Assembly (NCBI GenBank): GCA_035362835.1
Contig: DAOSDY010000002.1
Location: 751,692 to 815,691 of the forward strand
Direction of reading: 5' to 3'
Length of the DNA stretch: 64,000 bases
Source of the DNA: Melioribacteraceae bacterium
GTDB lineage: Bacteria; Bacteroidota; Ignavibacteria; Ignavibacteriales; Melioribacteraceae
Program-made: the position numbers and the translations under genes
The notes under the pieces: model-generated
Database searches by the model: none
The model's input: only the letters and a program-made list of their open reading frames with translations
What the model was told of the DNA's origin: nothing
Shown: positions 18,071-27,426 of the stretch, piece after piece
How the letters are laid out: every line of letters begins with the position of its first letter
How positions within the stretch are numbered: position 1 is the first letter of the stretch

Positions 18071-21000
18071 TTAGTTCTCTTTTTTCTCACCGCTTCCGTC
18101 GTTTGAATAATCGAATGAAGCCATCTGTTCATATAATTTCCAGCGTTTAAGTACATCCTCCTGAGCAGCGCTCAAGAGTTCCTTTGCTTCTTTCGGGTGC
18201 GATTTTGTAAGCATCTTATAGCGTGTCTCTTTATAGATATAATCCTCAAGTTTAATCTTCGGAGCTTTGGAATCTAGTTTAAGTGGATTCTTTCCTTCTT
18301 TCAAATTATCCGGATGGTAACGGAACATCGTCCAGTAACCGCTTTCAACGGCAAGTTTCTGGCTTTCCATTCCCTTAGCCATATTGATACCGTGAGCAAT
18401 ACAATGGCTGTAGGCGATAATGATAGACGGACCGTCGTATGCTTCTGCTTCTAAGAATGCTCTTATTGTCTGGGCATCGTTAGCGCCCATTGCTACTCTT
18501 GCTACATATACATTTCCATAGTTCATAGCCATCATAGCAAGATCTTTCTTAGCAGTTGGTTTACCTGCTGCAGCAAATTTAGCAACAGCGCCCATTCCGG
18601 TAGCTTTGGACATTTGCCCTCCGGTATTGGAGTATACTTCAGTATCAAGAACCAGAATATTAACATTTTTGCCGGAAGCCATTACATGATCCAAACCGCC
18701 GTAACCGATATCATAAGCCCAGCCGTCACCGCCCATTATCCAGACCGATTTCTTAACGAGGAAATCTGCAACTTCAAGGAGTTTACCGGCATCGGATGAT
18801 TTGATCGATTCGAGCTTCTTTTTCAATTCTTCTACCCGTTCTCTCTGTTCATAGATTCCGGTTTCATCTTTCTGATCGGCATTGATTAAAGAATCAACAA
18901 ATTCCTTTCCGAGTTGATCAGAAAGTCGGGACAATAATTCTTTTGCAAACTGATTCTGTTTATCAACCGCAAGGCGCATACCCATACCGAATTCAGCATT
19001 ATCCTCGAATAACGAGTTAGCCCATGCCGGGCCGCGTCCCTCTTTGTTCATTGCCCAAGGTGTTGTTGGCAAATTTCCGCCGTAGATCGACGAACAACCG
19101 GTAGCATTAGCAACCATCATTCTATCGCCGAACAACTGGGAGGCAAGTTTTACATAAGGAGTTTCACCGCATCCTGAACATGCGCCTGAGAACTCAAACA
19201 ACGGTTCGAGTAACTGATTGCTCTTAATCAGTGAAGTATTAACGAGTCTTCTGTCGATTTCAGGAATGTTCAGGAAGTAATCGAAATTAACTCTCTCCTG
19301 TTCACGGATCGGGATTTGAGGAACCATATTGAGAGCTTTAAGGCGTGTCTCTCTCTTGTTCTTGGCCGGACAGACTTCATAACAGAGTTCGCAGCCGGTA
19401 CAATCCTCAGCGGCAACCTGTATTGTATAAGCGTATCCTTCCGGAAACTCTTTACCTTTTGCATCCATTGTTTTGAACGCAGCAGGTTTATTTTCGAGAT
19501 GTTTCTTGTCATAAACTTTAATTCTGATTGCGGCATGCGGGCATACAAGGGCACACTTTCCGCATTGAATACACCATTCAGGATCCCATTCAGGTATTTC
19601 GAGAGCGATATTTCTCTTCTCCCATTTTGTAGTAGCCGAAGGGAAAGTTCCGTCGATCGGCATTTCGCTAACCTTAACATCATCGCCTTTTCCTGCCATC
19701 ATCTTAGCCAGAACATTTTTCACATAGTCAGGCGCCTGATCGGAAACAATCGGAGGCAATTCAATTACGCTGGTTGGTTTAGCCGGTATATCAATCTGGT
19801 ATAAGTGAGCCAGAGTCTGATCTACCGCTTCATAATTCTTTTTAACAATATCTTCACCTTTAGCGCCGTAAGTCTTCTTGATCGATTTTTTGATCTGTTC
19901 AATAGCTTCATCTTTTGGAAGGACACCTGAGATTGCGAAGAAGCAGGTCTGCATAATTGTATTTACTCTTCCGCCCATTCCAGTTGCGTTGGCAACTGCA
20001 TATCCATCGATTGCATATACTTTTAGTTTCTTATCAATTATCTGCTGCTGAACTTTTTTCGGAAGTTTATCCCATGTTTCTTCTTTACTGAAAGGAGAAT
20101 TGAGCAGGAACGTTCCGCCGTCAACAATTTTTTCGAGTACATCGAATTTTTCCATGAGTCCGAATGAGTGGCATCCGACAAATTTTGCAGTTTGAATAAG
20201 ATAAGTAGAATGGATCGGTTTCGGACCGAATCTTAAGTGTGAAATAGTTGTTGAACCTGATTTCTTAGAATCGTAGACAAAATAACCCTGGGCAAAATTT
20301 TCAGTTTCTTCACCGATTATTTTAATTGAGTTTTTATTTGCACCGACAGTTCCATCAGCGCCGAGTCCGTAGAATAAGCATCGGACTACGCTATCCGGAT
20401 CGGTCATAAATGCCGGATCGAAATCAAGGCTGGTAAACGTAACGTCGTCGTTTATTCCTACTGTAAAATGGTTCTTCGGTTTAGCTGATTTCAGGTTATC
20501 GAAAACGGCTTTAACCATAGCAGGAGTAAATTCTTTGGAAGAAAGGCCGTAACGGCCGCCAACGATTTCAGGCATTTTTGAGAAAGGAGGATTATCAGAT
20601 GCCATAGCTTCAGAAATCGCATTTACAACATCGAGGTGAAGCGGTTCGCTAAGCGCGCCCGGTTCTTTTGTTCTATCGAGTACAGCAATTTTTTCGACTG
20701 TTTTTGGTAATGCTTCCAGAAAATGTTTTGCAGAGAATGGTCTGTAGAGTCTTACTTTAATAATTCCGACTTTCTCTTCCATTTTTTCAGTCATATAATC
20801 AACTGTTTCCTGAGCGGTTTCAGCGCCGGAGCCCATAATAATAATTACACGTTTAGCATCCGGAGCCCCGAAATAATCGAATAACCTGTATTGTCTTCCA
20901 GTCAGTTTTGCAAACTGATTCATCGCATTTTCAACAATCTCCGGACAGGCATTATAAAATTTATTAACTGTTTCCCTACCCTGGAAGTAAACATCTGGAT

Positions 21001-21661
21001 TCTGGGCAGTTCCGCGGATGAAAGGATTCTCCGGCGAAAGAGCGCGTTTCTTAAATTCACTTACCGCTTTCGGATCCATCATTGAATGAAGGTCTTCGTC
21101 GGATAACTCTTCTATCTTCATAACTTCCGAGGATGTTCTAAATCCGTCGAAGAAGTGGACGAACGGGATTCTCGATTCTATTGAAGCTTTATGTGCTATA
21201 AGCGCGGTATCCATAACTTCCTGAACCGAGTTTGAACAGAGAAGTCCGAATCCGGTCTGACGTGTTGCCATAACGTCGCTATGGTCACCGAAAATCGAAA
21301 GAGCCGCAGCGGCTATCGAACGGGCACTAACATGAAAAACTGTTGGTGTAAGTTCGCCTGCAATCTTATACATATTCGGGATCATTAAAAGCAAGCCCTG
21401 AGAAGCGGTAAAAGTTGTTGTAAGGGCACCGCTCTGAAGAGCTCCGTGAACAGCACCAGCTGCACCGCCTTCGCTCTGCATCTCGGTTACAGAAGGAACA
21501 GTCCCCCAGATATTTTTATCCTGACGTGCAGCCCATGCATCGGATAACTCACCCATAGTAGACGATGGAGTTATCGGATAGATAGCTATCACCTCGCTTA
21601 ACCTGAATGCAACGGACGCAGCCGCTTCATTGCCGTCAATAGTTATTTTTTTTCTTTCCAT
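18071..21661 (-). CDS. nifJ: Pyruvate:ferredoxin (flavodoxin) oxidoreductase
   Basis: Single-chain 1196-residue PFOR that converts pyruvate and CoA to acetyl-CoA and CO2 while reducing ferredoxin or flavodoxin. Domain order: POR N-terminal domain with YPITPSSTMGE; domain II; the gamma domain (near 430-620); two 4Fe-4S sets, CIQCGKCALVCP (near 695) and CTGCELCYEVCP (near 750); and the TPP domain with ATGCSSIYGG (near 850) and GDGWAYDIGYGGLDHV followed by VYSNTGGQ. It indicates an anaerobic or facultative lifestyle and possible reductive carboxylation. Upstream 21685-21720 carries repeat words of the type found at 25-39 kb. Confidence 0.97.
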   Translation of the reverse strand: MERKKITIDGNEAAASVAFRLSEVIAIYPITPSSTMGELSDAWAARQDKNIWGTVPSVTEMQSEGGAAGAVHGALQSGALTTTFTASQGLLLMIPNMYKIAGELTPTVFHVSARSIAAAALSIFGDHSDVMATRQTGFGLLCSNSVQEVMDTALIAHKASIESRIPFVHFFDGFRTSSEVMKIEELSDEDLHSMMDPKAVSEFKKRALSPENPFIRGTAQNPDVYFQGRETVNKFYNACPEIVENAMNQFAKLTGRQYRLFDYFGAPDAKRVIIIMGSGAETAQETVDYMTEKMEEKVGIIKVRLYRPFSAKHFLEALPKTVEKIAVLDRTKEPGALSEPLHLDVVNAISEAMASDNPPFSKMPEIVGGRYGLSSKEFTPAMVKAVFDNLKSAKPKNHFTVGINDDVTFTSLDFDPAFMTDPDSVVRCLFYGLGADGTVGANKNSIKIIGEETENFAQGYFVYDSKKSGSTTISHLRFGPKPIHSTYLIQTAKFVGCHSFGLMEKFDVLEKIVDGGTFLLNSPFSKEETWDKLPKKVQQQIIDKKLKVYAIDGYAVANATGMGGRVNTIMQTCFFAISGVLPKDEAIEQIKKSIKKTYGAKGEDIVKKNYEAVDQTLAHLYQIDIPAKPTSVIELPPIVSDQAPDYVKNVLAKMMAGKGDDVKVSEMPIDGTFPSATTKWEKRNIALEIPEWDPEWCIQCGKCALVCPHAAIRIKVYDKKHLENKPAAFKTMDAKGKEFPEGYAYTIQVAAEDCTGCELCYEVCPAKNKRETRLKALNMVPQIPIREQERVNFDYFLNIPEIDRRLVNTSLIKSNQLLEPLFEFSGACSGCGETPYVKLASQLFGDRMMVANATGCSSIYGGNLPTTPWAMNKEGRGPAWANSLFEDNAEFGMGMRLAVDKQNQFAKELLSRLSDQLGKEFVDSLINADQKDETGIYEQRERVEELKKKLESIKSSDAGKLLEVADFLVKKSVWIMGGDGWAYDIGYGGLDHVMASGKNVNILVLDTEVYSNTGGQMSKATGMGAVAKFAAAGKPTAKKDLAMMAMNYGNVYVARVAMGANDAQTIRAFLEAEAYDGPSIIIAYSHCIAHGINMAKGMESQKLAVESGYWTMFRYHPDNLKEGKNPLKLDSKAPKIKLEDYIYKETRYKMLTKSHPKEAKELLSAAQEDVLKRWKLYEQMASFDYSNDGSGEKKEN

Positions 21662-21684
21662 TAAAACACCTGTTATTTTATAGT

Positions 21685-21720
21685 AATTTAGTTTTTGGTT
21701 CTTAGTTCTTTGTTACTTTT
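21685..21720 (+). repeat. Short 'TTAGTTC/GGTTC' word-repeat island upstream of nifJ
   Basis: The + strand reads TAGTTTTTGGTTCTTAGTTC then TTTGTTACTTTT, the same degenerate words as in the large islands further right. It is the leftmost example in the window, 24 bases before the nifJ start codon, inside its likely leader. Confidence 0.6.
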
Positions 21721-21989
21721 ATAGAATTTACCGGTTTAATTACACAAGAATCCTGCCATTTATCAGTCAGCTTAATCGATTATTTCGGCAATTTTCACGG
21801 TTTTTGGACCTCGTTTATCCGTTAATTTTTAGAACAGATATACGAAATCTTATTTTTAAGAAAATCCGCAAATATCCGGCAACAATAATAGAGATTATGA
21901 GAATTAAAATAAAGACGAATAAGTCTATTTATAATTATTTGGTCAGCCAGGAGCTACATTGAAAAAGTAAAAATCCTTGAGGAAGAAAA

Positions 21990-22148
21990 ATGAAGGAGTG
22001 TAGAATTAATATATTAATGGAAAGATTGAAAGATCAGGGTGATGAGAATTGGGAATTAACTAACTCAGGAATTAATATAAAAAATAAGAATCAAAAAACC
22101 TGTAAGTCAGTTATTAAATACTTAAGTCGATCTAAATTAAAAGATTAA
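21990..22148 (+). CDS. Possible small protein, 52 residues
   Basis: An ATG at 21990 is preceded by GAGGAAG (21979-21985), a good ribosome binding site at correct spacing, and the frame stays open for 52 residues (MKECRINILMERLKDQGDEN, then an Asn/Lys-rich tail). I recognise no family. It fills most of the 495-base gap between nifJ (divergent) and the PhyH gene (convergent, stop codons 9 bases apart). Supporting: SD, spacing and neat fit. Against: low-complexity composition and no known homologue. Confidence 0.38.
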   Translation: MKECRINILMERLKDQGDENWELTNSGINIKNKNQKTCKSVIKYLSRSKLKD

Positions 22149-22156
22149 TTTGTAAG

Positions 22157-22966
22157 CTATTCGGAATAAAGAACAGAGTTCAGTGGAGTATCAATCACTT
22201 CACCTACTTTAGCACCCGGGCACCATGTTTCCCAATCGAGTTTCTGGTTATCATTTTCGGGCTTTTTCAGAATCATATCCTTATCCATATAAATGACTGT
22301 CATAACTTTTCTTATTTGCCCGGATGTATTAGCCCCTGCGCGGTGAAAGATCCAGCCGGAGTGGAAACTGACCTCACCGATATCGTAAGGTTCAATGACG
22401 TGCGGGAAATCATTTACCCTTAATTTGTCTTTAAGTTGTTTTTCACTTTCATCGCTTATTGCTAATTCCCTTCCGTATACAAGTTTATTACTTCCTGAGC
22501 TGAATTCGAGCGGACCCATATTTAAAGGAACAGCCTGCAGTGGTATCCATGCTGTAATAGTTTTATCGCTCGATAGAGGCCAGTAATACTGATCTGCATG
22601 CCACGGAGTAATTCCCCCGCCTGCTTCTTTAAAGAGGGCCTGATCGTGATAGAGGCGGACTCCGCTTACTTCCATTAACTCGGATGCAATCTTAGCAAGC
22701 CGCCTGCTGAAGACGAGTTCTTTAATCCGCTCATCCTCTTTCCAGAGATTGAAAAGCTGCAGAAACGCTTTACCGTATGTGTCTCTTTTATCTAAAGGAA
22801 GATCAACTTTATTAAGTTCATTCACCTTATCTGAAATAACCTGATTATAATACAGGATAACCTCAGCAGGAAGAACATTTTTCAACTTGATAAAAGAATT
22901 ATTTTTATAATCAGCAATCTGATCTGAAGTCAGTTTATAATTATTATTCAGAAGATCCAAGTACAT
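22157..22966 (-). CDS. Phytanoyl-CoA dioxygenase (PhyH) family protein
   Basis: 269-residue Fe(II)/2-oxoglutarate-dependent oxygenase. The metal-binding HxD is in TPWHADQYYWPL and the distal His in 'VSFHSGWIFHRAGANTS', followed by Arg of 'SGQIRKVMTVIY' for 2-oxoglutarate. The double-stranded beta-helix order (GPLEFSSGSNK between the two) is typical. PhyH relatives hydroxylate many small molecules and natural products; the substrate cannot be read from sequence. It is a single gene, convergent with the possible small ORF. Confidence 0.88.
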   Translation of the reverse strand: MYLDLLNNNYKLTSDQIADYKNNSFIKLKNVLPAEVILYYNQVISDKVNELNKVDLPLDKRDTYGKAFLQLFNLWKEDERIKELVFSRRLAKIASELMEVSGVRLYHDQALFKEAGGGITPWHADQYYWPLSSDKTITAWIPLQAVPLNMGPLEFSSGSNKLVYGRELAISDESEKQLKDKLRVNDFPHVIEPYDIGEVSFHSGWIFHRAGANTSGQIRKVMTVIYMDKDMILKKPENDNQKLDWETWCPGAKVGEVIDTPLNSVLYSE

Positions 22967-23019
22967 TTGAAATCCCTTTTAGCTAAAGTTAAACACTATT
23001 CATAATATCTAAAACTATT

Positions 23020-23547
23020 TTAGAACAGGAATGGCAGAATGGCTCCGACTAATAGACCAAGAATCATATACCATACTAAATCCTCATCATCATCGTAAGA
23101 ATCATATGAATCATTTGAAGAGTAATAAGTAGAGTTTTGCTGTAAGGGTACAACCTGCAATGTTACCCAAGTATAAGTGCCATCACTGTGCAATGCCGGA
23201 ATTAAATTGATAGTACCGGGTCCTTCGACATACGAAGAACCCATCTGATATTGTGTCCAATCATACTTCCAATTAATTCCCTGATAAGCAGCATTCTGAA
23301 TGGCTTGAACAACTTCGGGATCAGTATCACTTAAAGAAAAATTAACTGTCGATTTATCATTAACGTAATAGCTTTTACTAGCACCCGGTTCAAGATTAGC
23401 CTGAAAAACTCCATTAATACGAACGGCAACAGTTCTGTTGCTCTTATTGTAGATATCAACATTATATTGTGCTAAAACCTGACTAACACCGGCAGAAAGA
23501 AGTAAAATCAAAACTATTTTATACAATATATTTTTTCGAGTAATCAT
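23020..23547 (-). CDS. Exported protein of unknown function with C-terminal membrane segment
   Basis: About 175 residues from the second ATG (23547), chosen because GGAG lies six bases before it; the first ATG overlaps that site. The N-terminus is a signal peptide (KIVLILLLSAGVSQVLAQ). The mature part is beta-rich (YNVDIYNKSNRTVAVRING, ANLEPGASKSYYV), followed by a Ser/Asp/Tyr-rich linker (SSNDSYDSYDDDED) and a hydrophobic C-terminal helix (VWYMILGLLVGAILPFLF) that would anchor it. No family is recognised. It is 42 bases from the next exported protein gene, so the two are probably co-transcribed. Confidence 0.7.
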   Translation of the reverse strand: MITRKNILYKIVLILLLSAGVSQVLAQYNVDIYNKSNRTVAVRINGVFQANLEPGASKSYYVNDKSTVNFSLSDTDPEVVQAIQNAAYQGINWKYDWTQYQMGSSYVEGPGTINLIPALHSDGTYTWVTLQVVPLQQNSTYYSSNDSYDSYDDDEDLVWYMILGLLVGAILPFLF

Positions 23548-23589
23548 TTTTATCTCCATATTAATTTTATTTAAGAGAAAATGTTTAAA

Positions 23590-24816
23590 CTAAATAAAGT
23601 CGTATATCTCTAACATTGGCACCCAATAATCCTCGTATTTCGAAAAACCAAACAATGGGATATAAACGCGCAGCACTAATTCCTCCTGCCCGTCTTCTAC
23701 AAAAATATTTTTTTCAGTCTCTAACTTAATAACCACTATTTCCGGATCGGCATTGAAATCCTGATTTACCGGAATAAACGAGACATCAGTCAATAAATTA
23801 AACTGGTCATATTTTTTTACCGCTGCATAATTTTTACCTAGAGCATAAGAAAGATAGTTGACCCAATTTTTTATGTCGGAAGAGATATTGTTTTTATCCC
23901 CTCGCCGGATTAACGCATAAAATGAATGATCGTTCCCGGCAATAAAACTTCCGCTTGTTCCAGCTAATTGGATTTTACTGATAAACCGTTGACCGGGGAA
24001 AGATCCCCAGTATGCATCACCAAGAACCGTTTTCGAATAGAATTTTTTAATTTCATCACCGGAAAATTCAGGGCCGGTTATTTTTCCAAACTTAACCGCT
24101 TGGACCAGTCTTCGCACATTTTGGTGAAAATCCTCACTAACCGGTTCCTTATTAACCTTTTCAATTTCTATGGAATTATTAATTTTAGAGACTGCAAATG
24201 TAACATTGTATCGATCGATACTATTCGGGTCCAATGTTATAATAACATTTATATACGGCGGGTAGAATATATAATTATCGGAACCTTGTACTTTACTTTT
24301 CACTGAACTATATCTAATCCTTCCGGAAAGATCCGACATACCAATTCCGCTTAATTCCCATGGTTCTATTGTAAGGTTACCGATACTAAAACTGTATTCA
24401 TTCGGTTTCCAGTAATTATCAAATTCCTCAATTTCTTCAAATGTCATCGAAACTCTCAAATAATAACTTCGAATATCGTCCTTTACATATCCGGAAGTAT
24501 TCAAATTTATTTGCATTTTTGCATCTCTTCCATTAGTGAGGAAAGGGACATCAGAAATTTTTATAATCAAATCACTTTCTTTTTTTACACCGCCGAAATT
24601 CTGATTAGCAAAAGATTTTAATTTATTAAAATTATTCCATGAGTCTTCAATCATCATTTCCATCATATCTTTTGCAGTGTTGAAAGATAAAACCGGCTTA
24701 TTAGCCAATCCGGATTGGTAAATTTCATTTTCTTTATTTATTGAAAAAGATTCAGGATTCTTAGCGGATATAATAGAACTTATAACCAAAATGGTTATTA
24801 AATGCTTTATAAACAT
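23590..24816 (-). CDS. Exported protein of unknown function
   Basis: 408 residues with a short signal peptide (MFIKHLITILVISSIISA). The rest is soluble and rich in beta-strand patterns, with 'ISDVPFLTNGRDAKMQINLN' and a repeated 'FEEIEEFDNYW / GFSKYEDYW' motif near residues 130 and 395 that may mark an internal duplication. No family is recognised and no catalytic motif is visible. It is upstream of, and in the same direction as, the membrane-anchored exported protein at 23020-23547; the pair may work together at the cell envelope (inference). Confidence 0.68.
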   Translation of the reverse strand: MFIKHLITILVISSIISAKNPESFSINKENEIYQSGLANKPVLSFNTAKDMMEMMIEDSWNNFNKLKSFANQNFGGVKKESDLIIKISDVPFLTNGRDAKMQINLNTSGYVKDDIRSYYLRVSMTFEEIEEFDNYWKPNEYSFSIGNLTIEPWELSGIGMSDLSGRIRYSSVKSKVQGSDNYIFYPPYINVIITLDPNSIDRYNVTFAVSKINNSIEIEKVNKEPVSEDFHQNVRRLVQAVKFGKITGPEFSGDEIKKFYSKTVLGDAYWGSFPGQRFISKIQLAGTSGSFIAGNDHSFYALIRRGDKNNISSDIKNWVNYLSYALGKNYAAVKKYDQFNLLTDVSFIPVNQDFNADPEIVVIKLETEKNIFVEDGQEELVLRVYIPLFGFSKYEDYWVPMLEIYDFI

Positions 24817-25004
24817 ATGCCTCTACCTTTCACTATTGTTTGAGTATTATAATACCTGCAACAGCCGGTTTAATACATTGATCTGATGGATTCTCTTTAT
24901 TACGATTGGAGTCTATAACGACCGGTCAAAGATAATTTGCGGTAGATATTTTTCCAAGTGAAATCGGAAAGAGTAAATTGGAAATTAGAATTCTATGGTC
25001 GGAT

Positions 25005-25200
25005 TTATTTTAAAATAAAAGTGACAAGGTGACAAAGTAACAGAGTGACAACGAGATAAAGTGAAGCAGGCGGAGTTGGATTACTTGGATGCTTGGTTGG
25101 TGGGATGATGGGTGTTGAAGAATTGAATTGTGTAATTGATAAATTGTAGAAGCGTTGAATTGTTGAATTGAATAAATTATCGAACCGTTACTGATCATCC
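25005..25200 (+). repeat. Word-repeat island 1
   Basis: In the 462-base gap between two minus-strand genes, the + strand carries runs of related short words: GTGACAAGGTGACAAAGTAA, then TGGATGCTTGGTTGG, then GTTGAATTGTTGAATTG. The bases 24817-25004 show nothing recognisable. The apparent minus-strand ORF here is just the translated repeat and is not called. Confidence 0.75.
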
Positions 25201-25278
25201 GTTGCTATTAACAGATTAAACGTAACCGATGGCTGTTATCTATTGCATATTTAGGAATTTTGAATAGACACAACAGAA

Positions 25279-25989
25279 TCACTGCAAAGAGCTGTAGACC
25301 GATTGAACATCGTCGTCCTCTTCGAGGGCTTCGATGAGATCGTTCACTTCTTTCAACTGGTCCCCTTCGAGTTCTTTTGTGTTAGTAGGAATATAAGTCA
25401 GCTCTGTAGAGAGAATTTCAAGCTCGCGTTCTTCGAGGGCTTTCTGCATGCTGCCGTAATCCTGGAATGAAGAGTAGATATAGATGAACTGATCGTCATA
25501 CGAGAAATCATCCAGGCCGGAATCGATCAGCTCGAGCTCGAAAGTTTCAAGATCGGCAATTTTCTCTTTACTGATCTTAAACAATCCTTTCCGTTCGAAC
25601 ATGAATGAGATAGATCCGGTACTCCCCATTGAACCCTCGTGCTTTCTGAAGTAGTGCCGGACGTTGGCAACAGTGCGTGTCGGATTGTCGGTCGCGCATT
25701 CAACCAGGATACCGATACCGTGGGGTCCGTAACCTTCGTAGGTAATTTCCTGGTAACCTGTTGTATCCTTTGAGGAGGCCCGTTTAATAGCTGCTTCTAC
25801 CTTATCCTTCGGCATATTTACCGATTTCGCGTTCTGTACCGCAATACGAAGTTTGGAATTCGCTTTAGGATCCGGGCCGCCAGATTTAACGGCTATTTCA
25901 ATATCTTTTCTTACGCGGTTGAATGCTTTTGACATCCGCGCAAAACGCGCGAACATTTTATGTTTTCTTGTCTCGAATATTCTGCCCAT
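25279..25989 (-). CDS. yebC: YebC/PmpR family translation/transcription regulator
   Basis: 236-residue three-domain protein of the YebC/TACO1 family. It starts MGRIFETRKHKMFARFARMSK, the variant N-terminus of the YeeN-like branch, and includes 'IEIAVKSGGPDPKANSKLR', 'NMPKDKVEAAIKRAS', 'YEGYGPHGIGILVECATDN' and 'GSMGSTGSISFMFERKG'. Family members have been described both as DNA-binding regulators and as ribosome-associated factors that relieve stalling at proline-rich stretches. It is a single gene flanked by repeat islands on both sides. Confidence 0.93.
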   Translation of the reverse strand: MGRIFETRKHKMFARFARMSKAFNRVRKDIEIAVKSGGPDPKANSKLRIAVQNAKSVNMPKDKVEAAIKRASSKDTTGYQEITYEGYGPHGIGILVECATDNPTRTVANVRHYFRKHEGSMGSTGSISFMFERKGLFKISKEKIADLETFELELIDSGLDDFSYDDQFIYIYSSFQDYGSMQKALEERELEILSTELTYIPTNTKELEGDQLKEVNDLIEALEEDDDVQSVYSSLQ

Positions 25990-26084
25990 CTGAAGTTTCC
26001 GTTTTTATCAGGTGCAAAGTTAAGAAATGTTAACTGTATGAGAAAAGGAAATTTGAGAAATTGTAAGGAAAGGGAAATGTTCAG

Positions 26085-26275
26085 GTGTGGAAATGTTGAA
26101 TTGGGGGATTCTTGAGTCCCGGGATTGAGGTTTGTTATGATGGTAGTATGGAAATATGGAAAGTTGGAATAATGGAAAACTGGAGTAATGGGAAGATGGA
26201 ATGTTGGAAGTTTTGAAGCGGGAAATTGTTAATTAAGAATCAATTAGACAATTCAACAGTTCAACAATTCAACAG
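26085..26275 (+). repeat. Word-repeat island 2
   Basis: The + strand has GGAAATGTTGAATTGG, then repeated TGGAATAATGGAAAACTGG-type words, then ACAATTCAACAGTTCAACAA, which is the reverse complement of the GTTGAATTG words of island 1. Island 2 fills the gap between yebC and the acetyltransferase gene. Confidence 0.75.
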
Positions 26276-26284
26276 GAATATTTG

Positions 26285-26872
26285 TTACCCGGTTATATCA
26301 GTCACGAGGTTATTCTCAAGTTTATATTTCCGGTTTGATTTGGGGCAGGATGCCAAACCATTCTTATCGAAATGAAGCCGCTGCCCGGCTTCGCTCATCC
26401 AGCCTATGATCTTTGCCGGATTACCGACTACAAGAGCGTAATCTGGGATATCCTTTGTAACAACGGCGCCGGCACCTACAAAAGAAAACCGGCCGATGGT
26501 TACACCGCATACAATTGTAGAATTAGCACCAAGCGATGCGCCTTCCCTAACAAGTGTTTTTACGTAATACTTTGCACCTACCTGAGGGTATTTGCTTCGG
26601 GGATCTACAATATTTGTAAAGACCATCGACGGTCCGCAGAATACATAGTCCTCCAGCGTTACGCCTTCATAGACCGAAACGTTGTTCTGAATCTTAACAT
26701 AATTACCTATTACAACATTATTGCCGACGTTTACATTCTGTCCGAGCACACAATTCTTTCCGATCTTCGCACCGGACTGAACGTGGGAGAAGTGCCAGAT
26801 TTTTGTCCCTTCGCCAATTTCTACATTATCGTCGATGTAGGATGATTCGTGTACAAAGTATTTCAGGTTCAT
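26285..26872 (-). CDS. wlbB: UDP-3-amino-GlcNAcA N-acetyltransferase-like (WlbB/WbpD)
   Basis: 195-residue left-handed beta-helix acyltransferase built from hexapeptide repeats (IGEGTKIWHFSHV, IGKNCVLGQNVNVG, IGNYVKIQNNVSVYEGV). The sequence 'FVHESSYIDDNVEIGEGTKIWHF' and 'NPAKIIGWMSEAG' match WlbB/WbpD, which acetylates the 3-amino group of UDP-2-acetamido-3-amino-2,3-dideoxyglucuronate. The wlbA-like dehydrogenase of the same pathway lies 0.55 kb upstream on the same strand, with a four-helix-bundle gene between. No aminotransferase (WlbC) is in the window, so the pathway is incomplete here. Confidence 0.82.
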   Translation of the reverse strand: MNLKYFVHESSYIDDNVEIGEGTKIWHFSHVQSGAKIGKNCVLGQNVNVGNNVVIGNYVKIQNNVSVYEGVTLEDYVFCGPSMVFTNIVDPRSKYPQVGAKYYVKTLVREGASLGANSTIVCGVTIGRFSFVGAGAVVTKDIPDYALVVGNPAKIIGWMSEAGQRLHFDKNGLASCPKSNRKYKLENNLVTDITG

Positions 26873-26922
26873 ATTCTAATTCCTCCTGGAATATTGGAAG
26901 AATGGAATATTGATGGAATTGA

Positions 26923-27363
26923 TTAATCAATAATTTCCAGCCAATTTCCGGATTGCCGCTTTCTATTTAGAGATTTTATTAACGCTACTAACTTGTTTTC
27001 AACTTTATAATGATATTCATCAAGTGAATTATAATCATCAGTGGTAATTAGATTTACCCTGTGAAGTCCAATTATTCTAGTCAATAGTTCACCCAATGAA
27101 CCCAACGCCACATTTAAAAAGTAAAGATATTCATTAATAGATTTTCTGCAATAACCTTCGGCGATATTAGCGGAAACTGATTGAGCAGCATCGATAATTT
27201 GACTTCTACTTTTTAAATCAAGGCTGCTGATTCTGGAAATACATTTATAAACCAACTCGAACAAATTAACAGCATCATTCCAGACTTCCAACTTCATATA
27301 ACCGCGGTTAAGATTTCTTTTGAATTTTTCTGACAACCTGTTCTCCCCCATTCCATCCATCAT
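26923..27363 (-). CDS. Four-helix-bundle protein, S23 / 23S rRNA intervening-sequence family
   Basis: Up to 146 residues. The core 'MKLEVWNDAVNLFELVYK', 'SQIIDAAQSVSANIAEGYCRKSINEYLYFLNVALGSLGELLTRI' is the family signature (S.NIAEG..R.S..E...FL..A.GSL.E). These proteins were first found in 23S rRNA intervening sequences, but many stand alone; the function is unknown. The first eight codons overlap GGAATGATGG repeat words, so the true start may be a TTG at 27339 behind GGGGGAG, or the internal ATG before KLEVW. It sits between wlbA and wlbB, interrupting an otherwise natural pair. Confidence 0.82.
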   Translation of the reverse strand: MMDGMGENRLSEKFKRNLNRGYMKLEVWNDAVNLFELVYKCISRISSLDLKSRSQIIDAAQSVSANIAEGYCRKSINEYLYFLNVALGSLGELLTRIIGLHRVNLITTDDYNSLDEYHYKVENKLVALIKSLNRKRQSGNWLEIID

Positions 27364-27426
27364 TCCAATATTCCATTACTCCTTCATATCACCATCAACA
27401 CAATTATTATCTTTAAAATAAACTAA

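Noticed and set aside
26923..27363. rRNA intervening sequence
   Set aside because: The protein belongs to the family found in 23S rRNA intervening sequences, but no rRNA sequence is present around it.
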